From Acidimicrobiaceae bacterium (lineage in GTDB: Bacteria; Actinomycetota; Acidimicrobiia; Acidimicrobiales; Ilumatobacteraceae): a stretch of 64,000 nt of DNA. The stretch lies in NCBI GenBank assembly GCA_020637295.1, contig JACJWF010000003.1:124001-188000 (forward strand), written 5' to 3'. Numbering within the stretch: the stretch's first letter is position 1; the number at the start of each line of letters is the position of its first letter. The notes below the pieces were generated by a model. It was not told where the DNA came from, made no database searches, and saw nothing but the letters and a program-made list of their open reading frames with translations. A program made the position numbers and the translations under genes. Shown here one piece after another: positions 50,382 through 58,035 of this stretch.

Positions 50382-51140
50382 GTAGCCGATGCGCTGGGTG
50401 AAGCCGCCGTCCACCACCATGTTCTGCCCAGTCACCCAGCTGGCCGCCGGGCTGGCGAGGAACGCCACCACGTTGGCGATCTCCTCGGCGGTGCCGAAGC
50501 GGCCCTGCGGCTGCCGGGCCAGGTTGGCTTCGTAGTAGTCGGGCTTGCGCTGCTGGATGCGGTCCCACGAGCCGCCCGGGATGAACACCGGGCCGGGCGA
50601 CACCACGTTGGCCCGCACGCCAGCGGCGGCTTCGGCCTTGGCCAGCTGGCCGATCCAGTTCACCAGCGCGGCCTTCACCGCGCCGTAGCTCATGCCCCCG
50701 CCGGGGTAGTGGTGGTATTCCACCGCCGTGATGGTGCCCACCTGCACGATGGCACCGTGCCGTTCGCGCAGGGACGGCAGGGCGGTCTCCACGAGGGTGA
50801 CGGCGGACATCACATCCGTGTCGAAGCTGCGCCGCCAGCCGACAGGGTCGTTGGGGATGCCGCCGAGCGCGCTGGCGTTGGAGATCACCACGTCCACTCC
50901 ACCGAGTGCACGGATGGCGCTGGTCGCCCAGTCGGCGAGCGCCTCGTCGTCGCTGGCGTCGGCGACGCCGCCGACGGCCCGGTGGCCGAGTGCCTGCTGG
51001 GCGGCGTGGACACCCTCCTCGGTGCGGGCGCAGAAGGCGACGGTCATCCCTTCCTCCAGCAGGCGCTCCACCACCGCCCGTCCGATTCCGCGGGTGCCGC
51101 CGGTGACGAGGGCGGTCTTGCCGTCCAGTCCGAGGTCCAT
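50379..51140 (-). CDS. SDR family NAD(P)-dependent oxidoreductase
   Basis: A 253-residue classical short-chain dehydrogenase. The cofactor loop is ALVTGGTRGIGRAVVERLL, followed by NASALGG and the catalytic YGAVKAALVNW (Y-x-x-x-K). The C-terminal SPAASWVTGQNMVVDGG is standard. It lies 15 bp downstream of an acyl-CoA synthetase gene, with AAGGAGG as its ribosome site. It may act on a 3-hydroxyacyl-CoA or steroid ring hydroxyl, but that is a guess from neighbours. Confidence 0.88.
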   Translation of the reverse strand: MDLGLDGKTALVTGGTRGIGRAVVERLLEEGMTVAFCARTEEGVHAAQQALGHRAVGGVADASDDEALADWATSAIRALGGVDVVISNASALGGIPNDPVGWRRSFDTDVMSAVTLVETALPSLRERHGAIVQVGTITAVEYHHYPGGGMSYGAVKAALVNWIGQLAKAEAAAGVRANVVSPGPVFIPGGSWDRIQQRKPDYYEANLARQPQGRFGTAEEIANVVAFLASPAASWVTGQNMVVDGGFTQRIGY

Positions 51141-51155
51141 GGATGCCTCCTTCGG

Positions 51156-52688
51156 TCAGGTGTCGCGGTGGGACGTGCGCAGCGTCTTCTTGTCCAGTTT
51201 GCCCATCGCGTTGCGGGGAACCTGGGCAAAGCGGTACTCGCGGGGGCACTTGTACCCGGCGAGAGTCTCGCGGCACCAGGTGTTCAGGTCGTCGGCGGTG
51301 GCGGTGCCCCCGGGCGCGAGTTGGACGATGGCGACCAACTTCTCACCCATCTCGTCGTCCGGCAGGCCGATGCATGCGACGTCGACGACCTGGGGGTGAC
51401 GGGCCAGCGCCTGCTCCGCCTCGGCCGGGTAGATGTTGACCCCGCCGGAGACCACCATGTCGCTGAACCGGTCGGTGATGTAGACGAAGCCGTCGTCGTC
51501 GATCTTGCCGATCTCGCCCAGGGTGAACACGCCGGGCGCGAGGTGGGCGGCCGCGGTCTTCTCCGGGTCGCCCTCGTAGATGATCCCGCGGCCGGTGGTG
51601 TCGCGGAAGTACAGCCGGCCCTCGGTGTTCGGCGGGAGGGGCTTGCCGTCGTCGTCCACCACCAGCGCATCGAAGGGTGGGATGGCCCGGCCGACCGAGC
51701 CGGGGTGGGCCAGCCAGTCCTCCGGGCCGATGCTGCAGGTGCTGCCGCTCTCCGTGCCGCCGTAGCTCTCGTAGAGGACCAGCCCCCACCAGTCGAGCAT
51801 GGCCCGCTTGACGGGAACGGCGCATGCGCCACCGGTGTGGACCACGCACTGCAGCGAGCGGACGTCGTACCGGTTGCGGACGTCGTCGGGCAGCGCCAGG
51901 AGGCGGACGAAGTGGGTGGGGACCATGACCGAGCTCTCCACCCGGTGCTCCTCGATGGCGGCGAGGGCCCGCTCTGCGTCGAACGTGCCGTGGACCACCA
52001 GGGGCACACCGGCCAGCAGCAGGCGCACGGAGGTCAGCGGGCCGTTGTGGTACAGCGGGCCGACCACCAGGTGGGTGCTGTACTTGGCCATCCGCTGCTT
52101 GGCGTTGAAGACGGCGAAGCCGGCCAGGTCGGGTGAGTCGCCGATGGTCTTCGGGGGCAGTTGCACGGCCTTCGGGCGGCCGGTGGTGCCGCTGGTGAAC
52201 AGCAGGTTGGGGATCACCCGCTGGTCCGGGTTGAGATGGATCGGCGGGGTGTCGCCGAGGAAGGCGGCCAGCTCCGGCCCGAGCGCGCCTTCGTCGGGGA
52301 GGACGACCACGGTGACCGGATGGCTGCTGGCCGCAGCGGCCTCGCGGGCAGGGGCTTCGGTGGCGCGGTCGACGAACATCAGGCGGGCGCCGCTCTCACC
52401 GACCTGGTACTCGATCTCGCCGGCGGTGAGGTGGAAGTTCACCGGCACCGCCGACGCCTCGCCCAGGAGGGCGGCGGCGTGGGCGAGCACGGTGGAGGGC
52501 CGGTTGCGGGCCACCACCATCACCCGCCGCTCGACGCCGAGGTCGAACGTGCGGATGGCCTCCGCCAGGCGGAGGACCACGTCGCCGGCCTGCCGCCAGG
52601 TGACGGTGCCGAGGCCGTCGGAGGCGATGGCGATGCCATCGGGGTCCGTCGCGACGCGGTCGGTGAAGGCGAGCATGGCGGTGCTCAT
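51156..52688 (-). CDS. AMP-dependent acyl-CoA synthetase
   Basis: A 510-residue ANL-superfamily ligase that activates a carboxylic acid by way of acyl-AMP. Motifs are LLFTSGTTGRPKAVQL (P-loop), LYESYGGTESGSTC and FVYITDRFSDMVVSGGVNIY. The catalytic lysine is in NAMGKLDKKTLRTS at the C-terminus. ATG 52688 overlaps the stop of the thiolase-like gene (ATGA). With that gene and DUF35 it forms a lipid, steroid side-chain or other acyl-CoA unit. Confidence 0.88.
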   Translation of the reverse strand: MSTAMLAFTDRVATDPDGIAIASDGLGTVTWRQAGDVVLRLAEAIRTFDLGVERRVMVVARNRPSTVLAHAAALLGEASAVPVNFHLTAGEIEYQVGESGARLMFVDRATEAPAREAAAASSHPVTVVVLPDEGALGPELAAFLGDTPPIHLNPDQRVIPNLLFTSGTTGRPKAVQLPPKTIGDSPDLAGFAVFNAKQRMAKYSTHLVVGPLYHNGPLTSVRLLLAGVPLVVHGTFDAERALAAIEEHRVESSVMVPTHFVRLLALPDDVRNRYDVRSLQCVVHTGGACAVPVKRAMLDWWGLVLYESYGGTESGSTCSIGPEDWLAHPGSVGRAIPPFDALVVDDDGKPLPPNTEGRLYFRDTTGRGIIYEGDPEKTAAAHLAPGVFTLGEIGKIDDDGFVYITDRFSDMVVSGGVNIYPAEAEQALARHPQVVDVACIGLPDDEMGEKLVAIVQLAPGGTATADDLNTWCRETLAGYKCPREYRFAQVPRNAMGKLDKKTLRTSHRDT

Positions 52689-53824
52689 CTGGCCAGCACG
52701 GTGCAGGTGCTGAGGCCGGGTGCGCCGTACACCTGGGTGAAGGCGGTGCGAGGGTCGCCCGGCACCTGGCGGTCGCCGGCGCGGCCCTGCAACTGCACGG
52801 CGCACTCGATGACCTGGCGCAGGCCGCTGGCGCCGATCGGCTCGCCGTTGGCGATGCACCCGCCGTCGGTGTTGACCGGCAGCTTCCCGCCGATCTCCAG
52901 CGCGCCGCTCATGATCAGGTCGCCCTGCTCGCCGTGCTCGCAGAACCCGCACTCGGCCAGGTGCATCAGCTCGGCGCCGGCCTCGGTGTCCTGCAACTGG
53001 GCGACGTCGATGTCCTCCGGCCCGATGCCGGCGGATTCGAAGGCGGCCTTGGCGGCGTGCACGGTGGCGCCCTGGGTGATGTCCTCCGCCAGCCACGGGC
53101 TGAACACCTCGAACGTGCCGAACTTGCGGGTGCGGAACTCCACCGAGCGCAGCTCGACGGACGGGTAGGGCAGCTGCTTGGCCTTCTCCGTGCTGGTCAG
53201 CACGATGGCCGCGCCGCCCTCGCTGGGGCTGCAGAACATGTACTTGGTGAGCGGGTCGTTGACCATCGTGCCCTCGGCGATCTCGTCCACCGACAGCGGG
53301 TTGCGCCGCCAGGCGTTGGGGTTGAGGGCTCCGTTGCGCAGGCTCTTGGCGATCAGTTCGGAGAGCAGGCGCGGGTCGAGGTCGTGGTCGTGCAGGTAGC
53401 GCTGCAGCTTCAGCGCGAAGAACTGGGTGGTGACCATCATCCCGGCCTCGGCGTACCAGTCCTGCAGGCCGTACTCGGCGGCGCTGCTGGCGAAGGCGCC
53501 GCGGTCGTGCTTGTCGAAGCCGATGGCCATGGCGATGTCGGCGTGGCCGCTCTCGATGGCGTAGGTGGCGGCCAGGAGCGCGCTGCCGCCGGTGGCGCAG
53601 CCGTTGTAGACGCTCATGAAGGGGGTGCCCTTCAGGCCCAGCTCGCTGACCAGGGCGTCGGCGTGGCCGCCGTCGCGGCTGCCGCCGGCGGCGAAGTCCA
53701 CGTCGTCCCACGTGAGGCCGGCGTCGGCCAGGGCGTTGCGGGCGGCGATGAGGCCCATCTCGCGGCCGCTGATGGGGAACCGGCCGAACGGATGCAGACC
53801 GACACCGATGATGGACACGCTCAC
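52685..53824 (-). CDS. Thiolase-like protein (acetyl-CoA acetyltransferase / lipid-transfer type)
   Basis: A 379-residue thiolase-fold enzyme. The expected nucleophile is in VYNGCATGGSALLAATYAIE. The C-terminal GGCIANGEPIGASGLRQVIE has the second active-site region. It is like the SCP-x/lipid-transfer thiolases that pair with DUF35 OB-fold proteins, for example the steroid side-chain aldolases and thiolases of actinobacteria. GTG 53824 overlaps the DUF35 stop (GTGA), which supports a complex of the two proteins. Confidence 0.85.
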   Translation of the reverse strand: MSVSIIGVGLHPFGRFPISGREMGLIAARNALADAGLTWDDVDFAAGGSRDGGHADALVSELGLKGTPFMSVYNGCATGGSALLAATYAIESGHADIAMAIGFDKHDRGAFASSAAEYGLQDWYAEAGMMVTTQFFALKLQRYLHDHDLDPRLLSELIAKSLRNGALNPNAWRRNPLSVDEIAEGTMVNDPLTKYMFCSPSEGGAAIVLTSTEKAKQLPYPSVELRSVEFRTRKFGTFEVFSPWLAEDITQGATVHAAKAAFESAGIGPEDIDVAQLQDTEAGAELMHLAECGFCEHGEQGDLIMSGALEIGGKLPVNTDGGCIANGEPIGASGLRQVIECAVQLQGRAGDRQVPGDPRTAFTQVYGAPGLSTCTVLAR

Positions 53825-54219
53825 AGCGAGGGCTCCTTCGCTTCGAACCAGAACGGGAGGTGGGGGCGGCTGCCGTCGGCGACCAGGGTGACCGGCTCGC
53901 CGATCTTCCAGCCGTCGACGGGGTGACCGAACAGGGGGGACTCGACCTTCACGTGACCGAGGTCGACGTAGCCGAGGGCGAACGGCTCGAACGGCTGCGG
54001 GCCGGCGTAGGGGGCCTTCACGGCGATGCGCTGGACCGTCCAGCTCCACACCGTGCCCTCCGCGGGGAGGGCGGTGGTGGTGGTGTCCGCGCCGCAGCGG
54101 GGGCAGCTGGACTGGGCGGGGAACGTGTGGGTGCCGCACCCGCCGCACGCCGCACCGACGAGGTGCGGGCGGCCATCGACCTGGGTGGTGAGGCTGGGTG
54201 CCTCGGACTCGACGGGCAT
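53821..54219 (-). CDS. DUF35 zinc-ribbon / OB-fold protein
   Basis: A 132-residue protein with a zinc ribbon (CGGCGTHTFPAQSSCPRCG) and then an OB fold with GTVWSWTVQRIAVKAPY and EPFALGYVDL. Such proteins form complexes with thiolase-like enzymes and may bind acyl-CoA. It starts at ATG 54219 with GAAGGAGACC as the ribosome site, and is first in the run DUF35, thiolase, ligase, SDR. Confidence 0.88.
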   Translation of the reverse strand: MPVESEAPSLTTQVDGRPHLVGAACGGCGTHTFPAQSSCPRCGADTTTTALPAEGTVWSWTVQRIAVKAPYAGPQPFEPFALGYVDLGHVKVESPLFGHPVDGWKIGEPVTLVADGSRPHLPFWFEAKEPSL

Positions 54220-54294
54220 GGGTCTCCTTCCCGAGGGAACAAGGTCGATGGTACTTTCTAACTGTTCAACGGCTCAAGTAAGTCCGGAGGGTCG

Positions 54295-55179
54295 ATGCGG
54301 GTCGAGCTGACCGCCAACTACACCTCGCTGGGGGTCGACCCGGTGGAGTTCGCCCGTGAGGCCGAGGCCCAGGGGTTCGCCGGGGTCAGTTCCGCCGACC
54401 ACATCTTCCGCACCGCGGCGTACCCCCACGTGTGGGTGACGTTGGCGGCGATGGCCTGCGCCACGGAGCGGGTGCGGCTGTCCTCAGCGTTCGCCAACAA
54501 CCTGCTGCGCACGCCGGTGGAGTTCGTGCATGCCGGGCTGAGCCTGCAGGCCCTGTCGAAGGGGCGGTACGAGGCCGGGTTGGGTGCCGGCTGGCTGGCT
54601 GCGGAGGTGACCGGTTCGGGGCTGCCGTATCCGGACCCGCCGGCACGGGCCCGCCGCTACCGGGAGGCCGTGCTGATCGCCCGCGAGTTGCTGCGGGAGG
54701 GTCGCTGCCGGTTCCGGGGCGAGTTCTACGACATCGACGTGCCGGTCATCGGGCCGTTGGGCGACGGCGTGGTCGCCCCGCCCCTGGTGGCATCGCTCGG
54801 TGGGCCGTGGACGATCCGCCACATCGCCCCGCTCGTGGACCGGGTGGAGCTGAAGTTCGGCAACACCACCCGCAGCGGCGACCTGTCGATGGACGCGCTG
54901 GCGGCCGTGACGCTCGGCGACCTGGCAGCGAACGTGGCCGCGGTTCGGGAGGTCGCGCCCGACGTGCCGATCGGGGCGTTCGCCATGATCGCCGTGGGGA
55001 GCGACGACGAGGTGGGGGCGGTGCGCGGCCGTGTCGGCTCCGAGCTGTACGGCAGCTTCGTCGGTTCCCGCCAGCAGGTGCTGGAGGCGTTGGACGGCCT
55101 GGCCGACGTGGGGGTGGATCGGGTACAGGTCAGCGAACTGGTGAAGGGCAGCATCCTGCGCCTCCGGCCGGGCGGCTGA
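54295..55179 (+). CDS. LLM class (luciferase-like) oxidoreductase, probably F420-dependent
   Basis: A 294-residue TIM-barrel enzyme of the bacterial luciferase-like family. Markers are GFAGVSSADHIFRTAAYP, PVEFVHAGLSLQALSKGRYEAGLGAGW and APPLVASLGGPWTI. Actinobacterial members often use F420; FMN is also possible. It has GGAGG 5 nt before ATG 54295. It is divergent from the DUF35 gene; the 75-bp gap includes a possible -10 near TAACTG. Co-regulation with the lipid unit is plausible. Confidence 0.82.
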   Translation: MRVELTANYTSLGVDPVEFAREAEAQGFAGVSSADHIFRTAAYPHVWVTLAAMACATERVRLSSAFANNLLRTPVEFVHAGLSLQALSKGRYEAGLGAGWLAAEVTGSGLPYPDPPARARRYREAVLIARELLREGRCRFRGEFYDIDVPVIGPLGDGVVAPPLVASLGGPWTIRHIAPLVDRVELKFGNTTRSGDLSMDALAAVTLGDLAANVAAVREVAPDVPIGAFAMIAVGSDDEVGAVRGRVGSELYGSFVGSRQQVLEALDGLADVGVDRVQVSELVKGSILRLRPGG

Positions 55180-55236
55180 CACTCGCGTCGCGCCTGGTAG
55201 TGGCCAAGATTTCTTCGGAGATTTCTTGATCTCGGG

Positions 55237-55265
55237 TTGATAATCGAACATACGTTCGGTAGTGT
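55237..55265 (+). promoter_or_regulatory. Promoter of the HNH/DUF222 gene with a LexA (SOS) box in its spacer
   Basis: -35 TTGATA (55237-55242), a 17-bp spacer and -10 TAGTGT (55260-55265) precede ATG 55272 by 6 nt. The spacer holds TCGAACATACGTTCGG (55244-55259), which matches the mycobacterial SOS box TCGAAC-N4-GTTCGA except for the last base. A bound LexA would block the polymerase. Confidence 0.75.
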
Positions 55266-55271
55266 GTGGGT

Positions 55272-56555
55272 ATGGACCTGACCGACCGCTTCTCCGGGGC
55301 CCGTGTGGCCACCGCAGTGGGGTCGATGCCCTATGTGGGCCAGGTAGCGCGGGTCCGCGAGTTGGAAGCCCTACGGCGCCGTGTGGAGGCCGAGCTCGCC
55401 GTCACCGTCCAGGCGATCTCGGAAGCTGGCCTGTTCGAAGAGGATGGTCACTCGTCCGTGCGGGCCGTGTTGCGCGCTGAGGCGCGGATGTCGGAGGGCG
55501 AGATCTCCCACCTCGTCCGCACGGGACGGCTCATGGTCGACCTGCCCGACGTCGTGGACCTGTTGGGGAACGGCACGATCGGTGTCGCCCAGACACACGA
55601 CCTCGCCCGCGCCCGGGCAAACCCGCGCTGTGGTGACCAGCTGGTGGATCACATCGACCTGCTCACCGGCCAGGCCCGTGATCTGGAATACGCCGACTTC
55701 CGCAGGTGTGTGCGCCGGTGGGAGATGCTCGCCGATTTCGACGGCGCCCACCACGACGCCGAGTTGGCTCACGAAACACGCCAGGCGGGGATCACCATCC
55801 GCGACGGCATCGGCCACCTGTCCGGCAACGGCGGCGGGTTGGACAGTGCCGAGTTGAAGGAGATCTGGGACCAGTTCACCCAGGCCGAGTTCCTCGACGA
55901 CCTCGACATCGCCACCGCCGCCGCCGACACGAACGGCGCATCCGACCTGCCCCGGACTGCAGGGCAGCGGCGGTGGGACGCCTTGTTGAAGATCTTCCGC
56001 ACCGCCGCCGGCGCCCCCGCTGATGGCAAGACCCCCGAACCGGTCCTCAACCTGATCATGGACGTCACCACGTTCGAAGACGTCCTCACCCGCGACTGGA
56101 ACCTGCTGCCCCAGACCGAGGACCGCCTCTTTGGTCGGGTGCCTCTGCAGCATCGTCGCAGTGAGACGTCGTCAGGTGTGCTCGTCGATCCGCAACACGC
56201 CCTGCGCGCCGCGATCGGTGGTTGGGTCCGCCGGGTCGTTATCGACGGAGCCGGCAACATCATCGACTACGGCAGGCGACGACGATTGTTCACCGGGGCG
56301 GCCAGGGATGCGGTCATGTTGCACTCGCCACGATGTACCTGGATCGGATGTGACACCACATCCTCGTACTGCAACGCCGACCACACCGTGGACTGGCAAC
56401 ACGGCGGCCCCACCGCGACTACGAACGGTGGACCCTTGTGCCCCCGGCACGACCGGAAGAAGAACGGTGGTTACAAGCTCCGCCGCGACCCCAACGGCAC
56501 CTGGCACACCTACCGACCCGACGGCACCGAAATCGGCCCCGCCGCGTCCGCGTGA
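55272..56555 (+). CDS. HNH endonuclease / DUF222 protein (13E12-repeat type)
   Basis: A 427-residue protein. The N-terminal DUF222 domain (about 1-330) has VRAVLRAEARMSEGEIS and GTIGVAQTHDLARAR. The C-terminal HNH domain has a zinc-binding CTWIGCDTTSSYCNADHTVDW and NGGPLCPRHDRKK, with the H-N-H spacing kept. Such genes are the 13E12 family in Mycobacterium tuberculosis, several of which are LexA-regulated. Its promoter carries a LexA box. I prefer ATG 55272 to a GTG at 55266, because the -10 sits at leaderless distance. The biological role of the nuclease is unknown. Confidence 0.88.
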   Translation: MDLTDRFSGARVATAVGSMPYVGQVARVRELEALRRRVEAELAVTVQAISEAGLFEEDGHSSVRAVLRAEARMSEGEISHLVRTGRLMVDLPDVVDLLGNGTIGVAQTHDLARARANPRCGDQLVDHIDLLTGQARDLEYADFRRCVRRWEMLADFDGAHHDAELAHETRQAGITIRDGIGHLSGNGGGLDSAELKEIWDQFTQAEFLDDLDIATAAADTNGASDLPRTAGQRRWDALLKIFRTAAGAPADGKTPEPVLNLIMDVTTFEDVLTRDWNLLPQTEDRLFGRVPLQHRRSETSSGVLVDPQHALRAAIGGWVRRVVIDGAGNIIDYGRRRRLFTGAARDAVMLHSPRCTWIGCDTTSSYCNADHTVDWQHGGPTATTNGGPLCPRHDRKKNGGYKLRRDPNGTWHTYRPDGTEIGPAASA

Positions 56556-56586
56556 TGCGCGTGCCGATGCCGGATCAGAGCTTCTT

Positions 56587-56602
56587 CCGGGCGACTGCCC
56601 GG
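56587..56602 (+). terminator. Hairpin after the HNH gene
   Basis: CCGGGC and GCCCGG form a perfect 6-bp stem with loop GACT, with further pairing of CTT and AAG outside. It lacks a T-run. Confidence 0.4.
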
Positions 56603-56699
56603 GTAGGAAGGCGAACGATGCGCCGGGACGTGCCGCCCAGTGCCGAAGGATCCAAGTCCGTTGTTATGCGCCATCGAGGACCGACGGGCAGCTAGCGCA

Positions 56700-57158
56700 T
56701 CACGGCAGCTCGGCGCTGTCGGGGAGCTTGGGTCTGATAACAAGCAGGACCCAGTCACCCGTGCGAACCTTCATGCCGCCCAACGGGACTGATTGCCTCA
56801 CCGTGGCGTCATCAGATGAAGTCGGGTCCGACGGGCTATCGGTTGCTGGGTTGACGATTTCCCACCGCAAGCCTGCCGCCTCGATTTGCCGCGCTGCATC
56901 TCGAACAGTCAGCCCGTCGACGCTCGGCACTCTGATGACGTTCGACTTCTGAGGGTTCTTGGAGCGAGCCGCTCGCCGCAAGTTCTTGGCCAGCCATCGC
57001 GCCTGGCTGGGGTCGACCACGAACTCGACCTCACGATCGCGTTGGAGCAGCCGAAATCGAATCTCAGACTCGGAGACCCGCTCTACATACCCGAAGTTCC
57101 GGGCCGCCGCCTTGACCGCCTTTCGAAAAACGCCGATAGTCCGCCACGGACAAAGCAT
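56700..57158 (-). CDS. PASTA-domain protein, hypothetical
   Basis: A 152-residue protein. Residues 1-70 are basic, with FRKAVKAAARNFGYVERV and ARWLAKNLRRAARSKN, and unrecognised. Residues 73-145 look like one PASTA domain (IRVPSVDGLTVRDAARQIEA, then GGMKVRTGDWVLLVI), which in other proteins binds peptidoglycan fragments. No signal peptide or membrane helix is seen, which is odd for a PASTA protein. The DNA is visibly less GC-rich than the surroundings. Confidence 0.65.
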   Translation of the reverse strand: MLCPWRTIGVFRKAVKAAARNFGYVERVSESEIRFRLLQRDREVEFVVDPSQARWLAKNLRRAARSKNPQKSNVIRVPSVDGLTVRDAARQIEAAGLRWEIVNPATDSPSDPTSSDDATVRQSVPLGGMKVRTGDWVLLVIRPKLPDSAELP

Positions 57159-57284
57159 CTCCGTGAGGTTGGCGCTGCGTCAAGCGCCCAGGCCGCGGCG
57201 GGTTGCCGCACAGAACGACACCAGACGCTACGAACAACGCCGCAGCCCCACTAGCAACTCAATCAGGCAGTTAGGTGTGGAGTG
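57159..57284 (-). other. Short gap upstream of the PASTA gene, nothing recognised
   Basis: 126 bp between the PASTA gene and hicB. I find no RNA gene. The sequence has a lower GC content than the rest of the window. Confidence 0.5.
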
Positions 57285-57683
57285 TCAGCTTGCTTCGAGG
57301 AGCTGGTGGACGCGCTGGTGGGACAGACCGAGAAGTTCGGCTGCGTCACGGCGGCTGAGGCCGAGGTTGGTGAGTGCCTTGACGGCTTCAACGGTCTGCT
57401 GCTGCGCTCGCGCTCCGGCTCGCTCGGCGGCGCTGCGGGCGCGCACGACATCGTCGGCGACCGACGCGAGTTCAGCAGGGAACTGGTCGCGGACTCGCAG
57501 TTCGCCGGGCGACGTGTCCAGCCAGAGGGCGAGCGCTTCGCGGATGCGGCTCTGTGCCTGGCGGAGGCTGCGTCCGTAGGTCTGGCAGCCGGTCAGGCCC
57601 TTGATCCGCACGTTCCAGGCGTGGTCGTCGGTGTCGTGGTCGTAGATCGCGGTGTACGTCTTGGATGTGGTCATCGAAGCCAT
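57285..57683 (-). CDS. hicB: HicB-like antitoxin with C-terminal helix-turn-helix
   Basis: A 132-residue antitoxin. Residues 7-60 are the HicB RNase-H-like domain (YTAIYDHDTDDHAWNVRI and GCQTYGRSLRQAQSRIREAL). The C-terminal SRRDAAELLGLSHQRVHQLL is a helix-turn-helix that should bind the operator in front of hicA. The start is ATG 57683 or 57674. It overlaps the 3' end of hicA by 13 bp, so the two are translated together. Confidence 0.82.
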   Translation of the reverse strand: MASMTTSKTYTAIYDHDTDDHAWNVRIKGLTGCQTYGRSLRQAQSRIREALALWLDTSPGELRVRDQFPAELASVADDVVRARSAAERAGARAQQQTVEAVKALTNLGLSRRDAAELLGLSHQRVHQLLEAS

Positions 57684-57874
57684 CCTTTCCCGAGGCAGGG
57701 TTCGAGGGCCCGTTCGATCGACCGGAGGGTGCCGGTCGGGATGTCCTGCCCTCGATGGACGGGGATCACGGTCTGGCAGCCACCGGGGCAACGGACCATG
57801 ACGTGAGAGCCGCGCTGGCGGAGGTGAACACAGCCGGCCCGTTCCACCAGCCGAAGCACCTCTCTGCCCGTCAT
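57671..57874 (-). CDS. hicA: HicA-like mRNA interferase toxin
   Basis: A 67-residue toxin with the double-stranded-RNA-binding-like HicA fold. VLRLVERAGCVHLRQRGSHVMV includes the catalytic histidine in GSH. The ending TVIPVHRGQDIPTGTLRSIE is the standard C-terminal part. It is the first gene of the hicAB pair and starts at a leaderless-type promoter. Confidence 0.85.
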   Translation of the reverse strand: MTGREVLRLVERAGCVHLRQRGSHVMVRCPGGCQTVIPVHRGQDIPTGTLRSIERALEPCLGKGWLR

Positions 57875-57880
57875 GCGTCT

Positions 57881-57900
57881 ACTGTACTAGACGATCTAGT
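57881..57900 (-). promoter_or_regulatory. hicAB promoter and palindromic operator
   Basis: On the minus strand -10 TACAGT (57881-57886) ends 6 nt before ATG 57874. Directly next to it ACTAGACGATCTAGT (57886-57900, plus strand) is a palindrome with 6-bp arms and a 3-bp spacer, the likely HicB site for autorepression. Confidence 0.65.
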
Positions 57901-58035
57901 GGACCGGACAACCACCCCTAATGCCCGCTCGGGGCGCTGGCTGGCAAGCCCAATGTGCGCGCAGAAGCACTCGTCTGCTCGTGCGACCCGCCGCCCGGTC
58001 ATGGTGACCTGGGCGGGAGGAACGCCGACGGGCTC

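Noticed and set aside
47269..51276. 1335-codon minus-strand frame covering parts of the acyltransferase, amidase and SDR genes
   Set aside because: It is in another frame of the same strand as genes with strong motifs and is Arg/Gly/Pro-rich without domains.
57053..57064. CGAAATCGAATC in the PASTA gene as another copy of the 25-bp repeat
   Set aside because: The two halves are in a different order from the repeat core and the flanks do not match; it is coding sequence.
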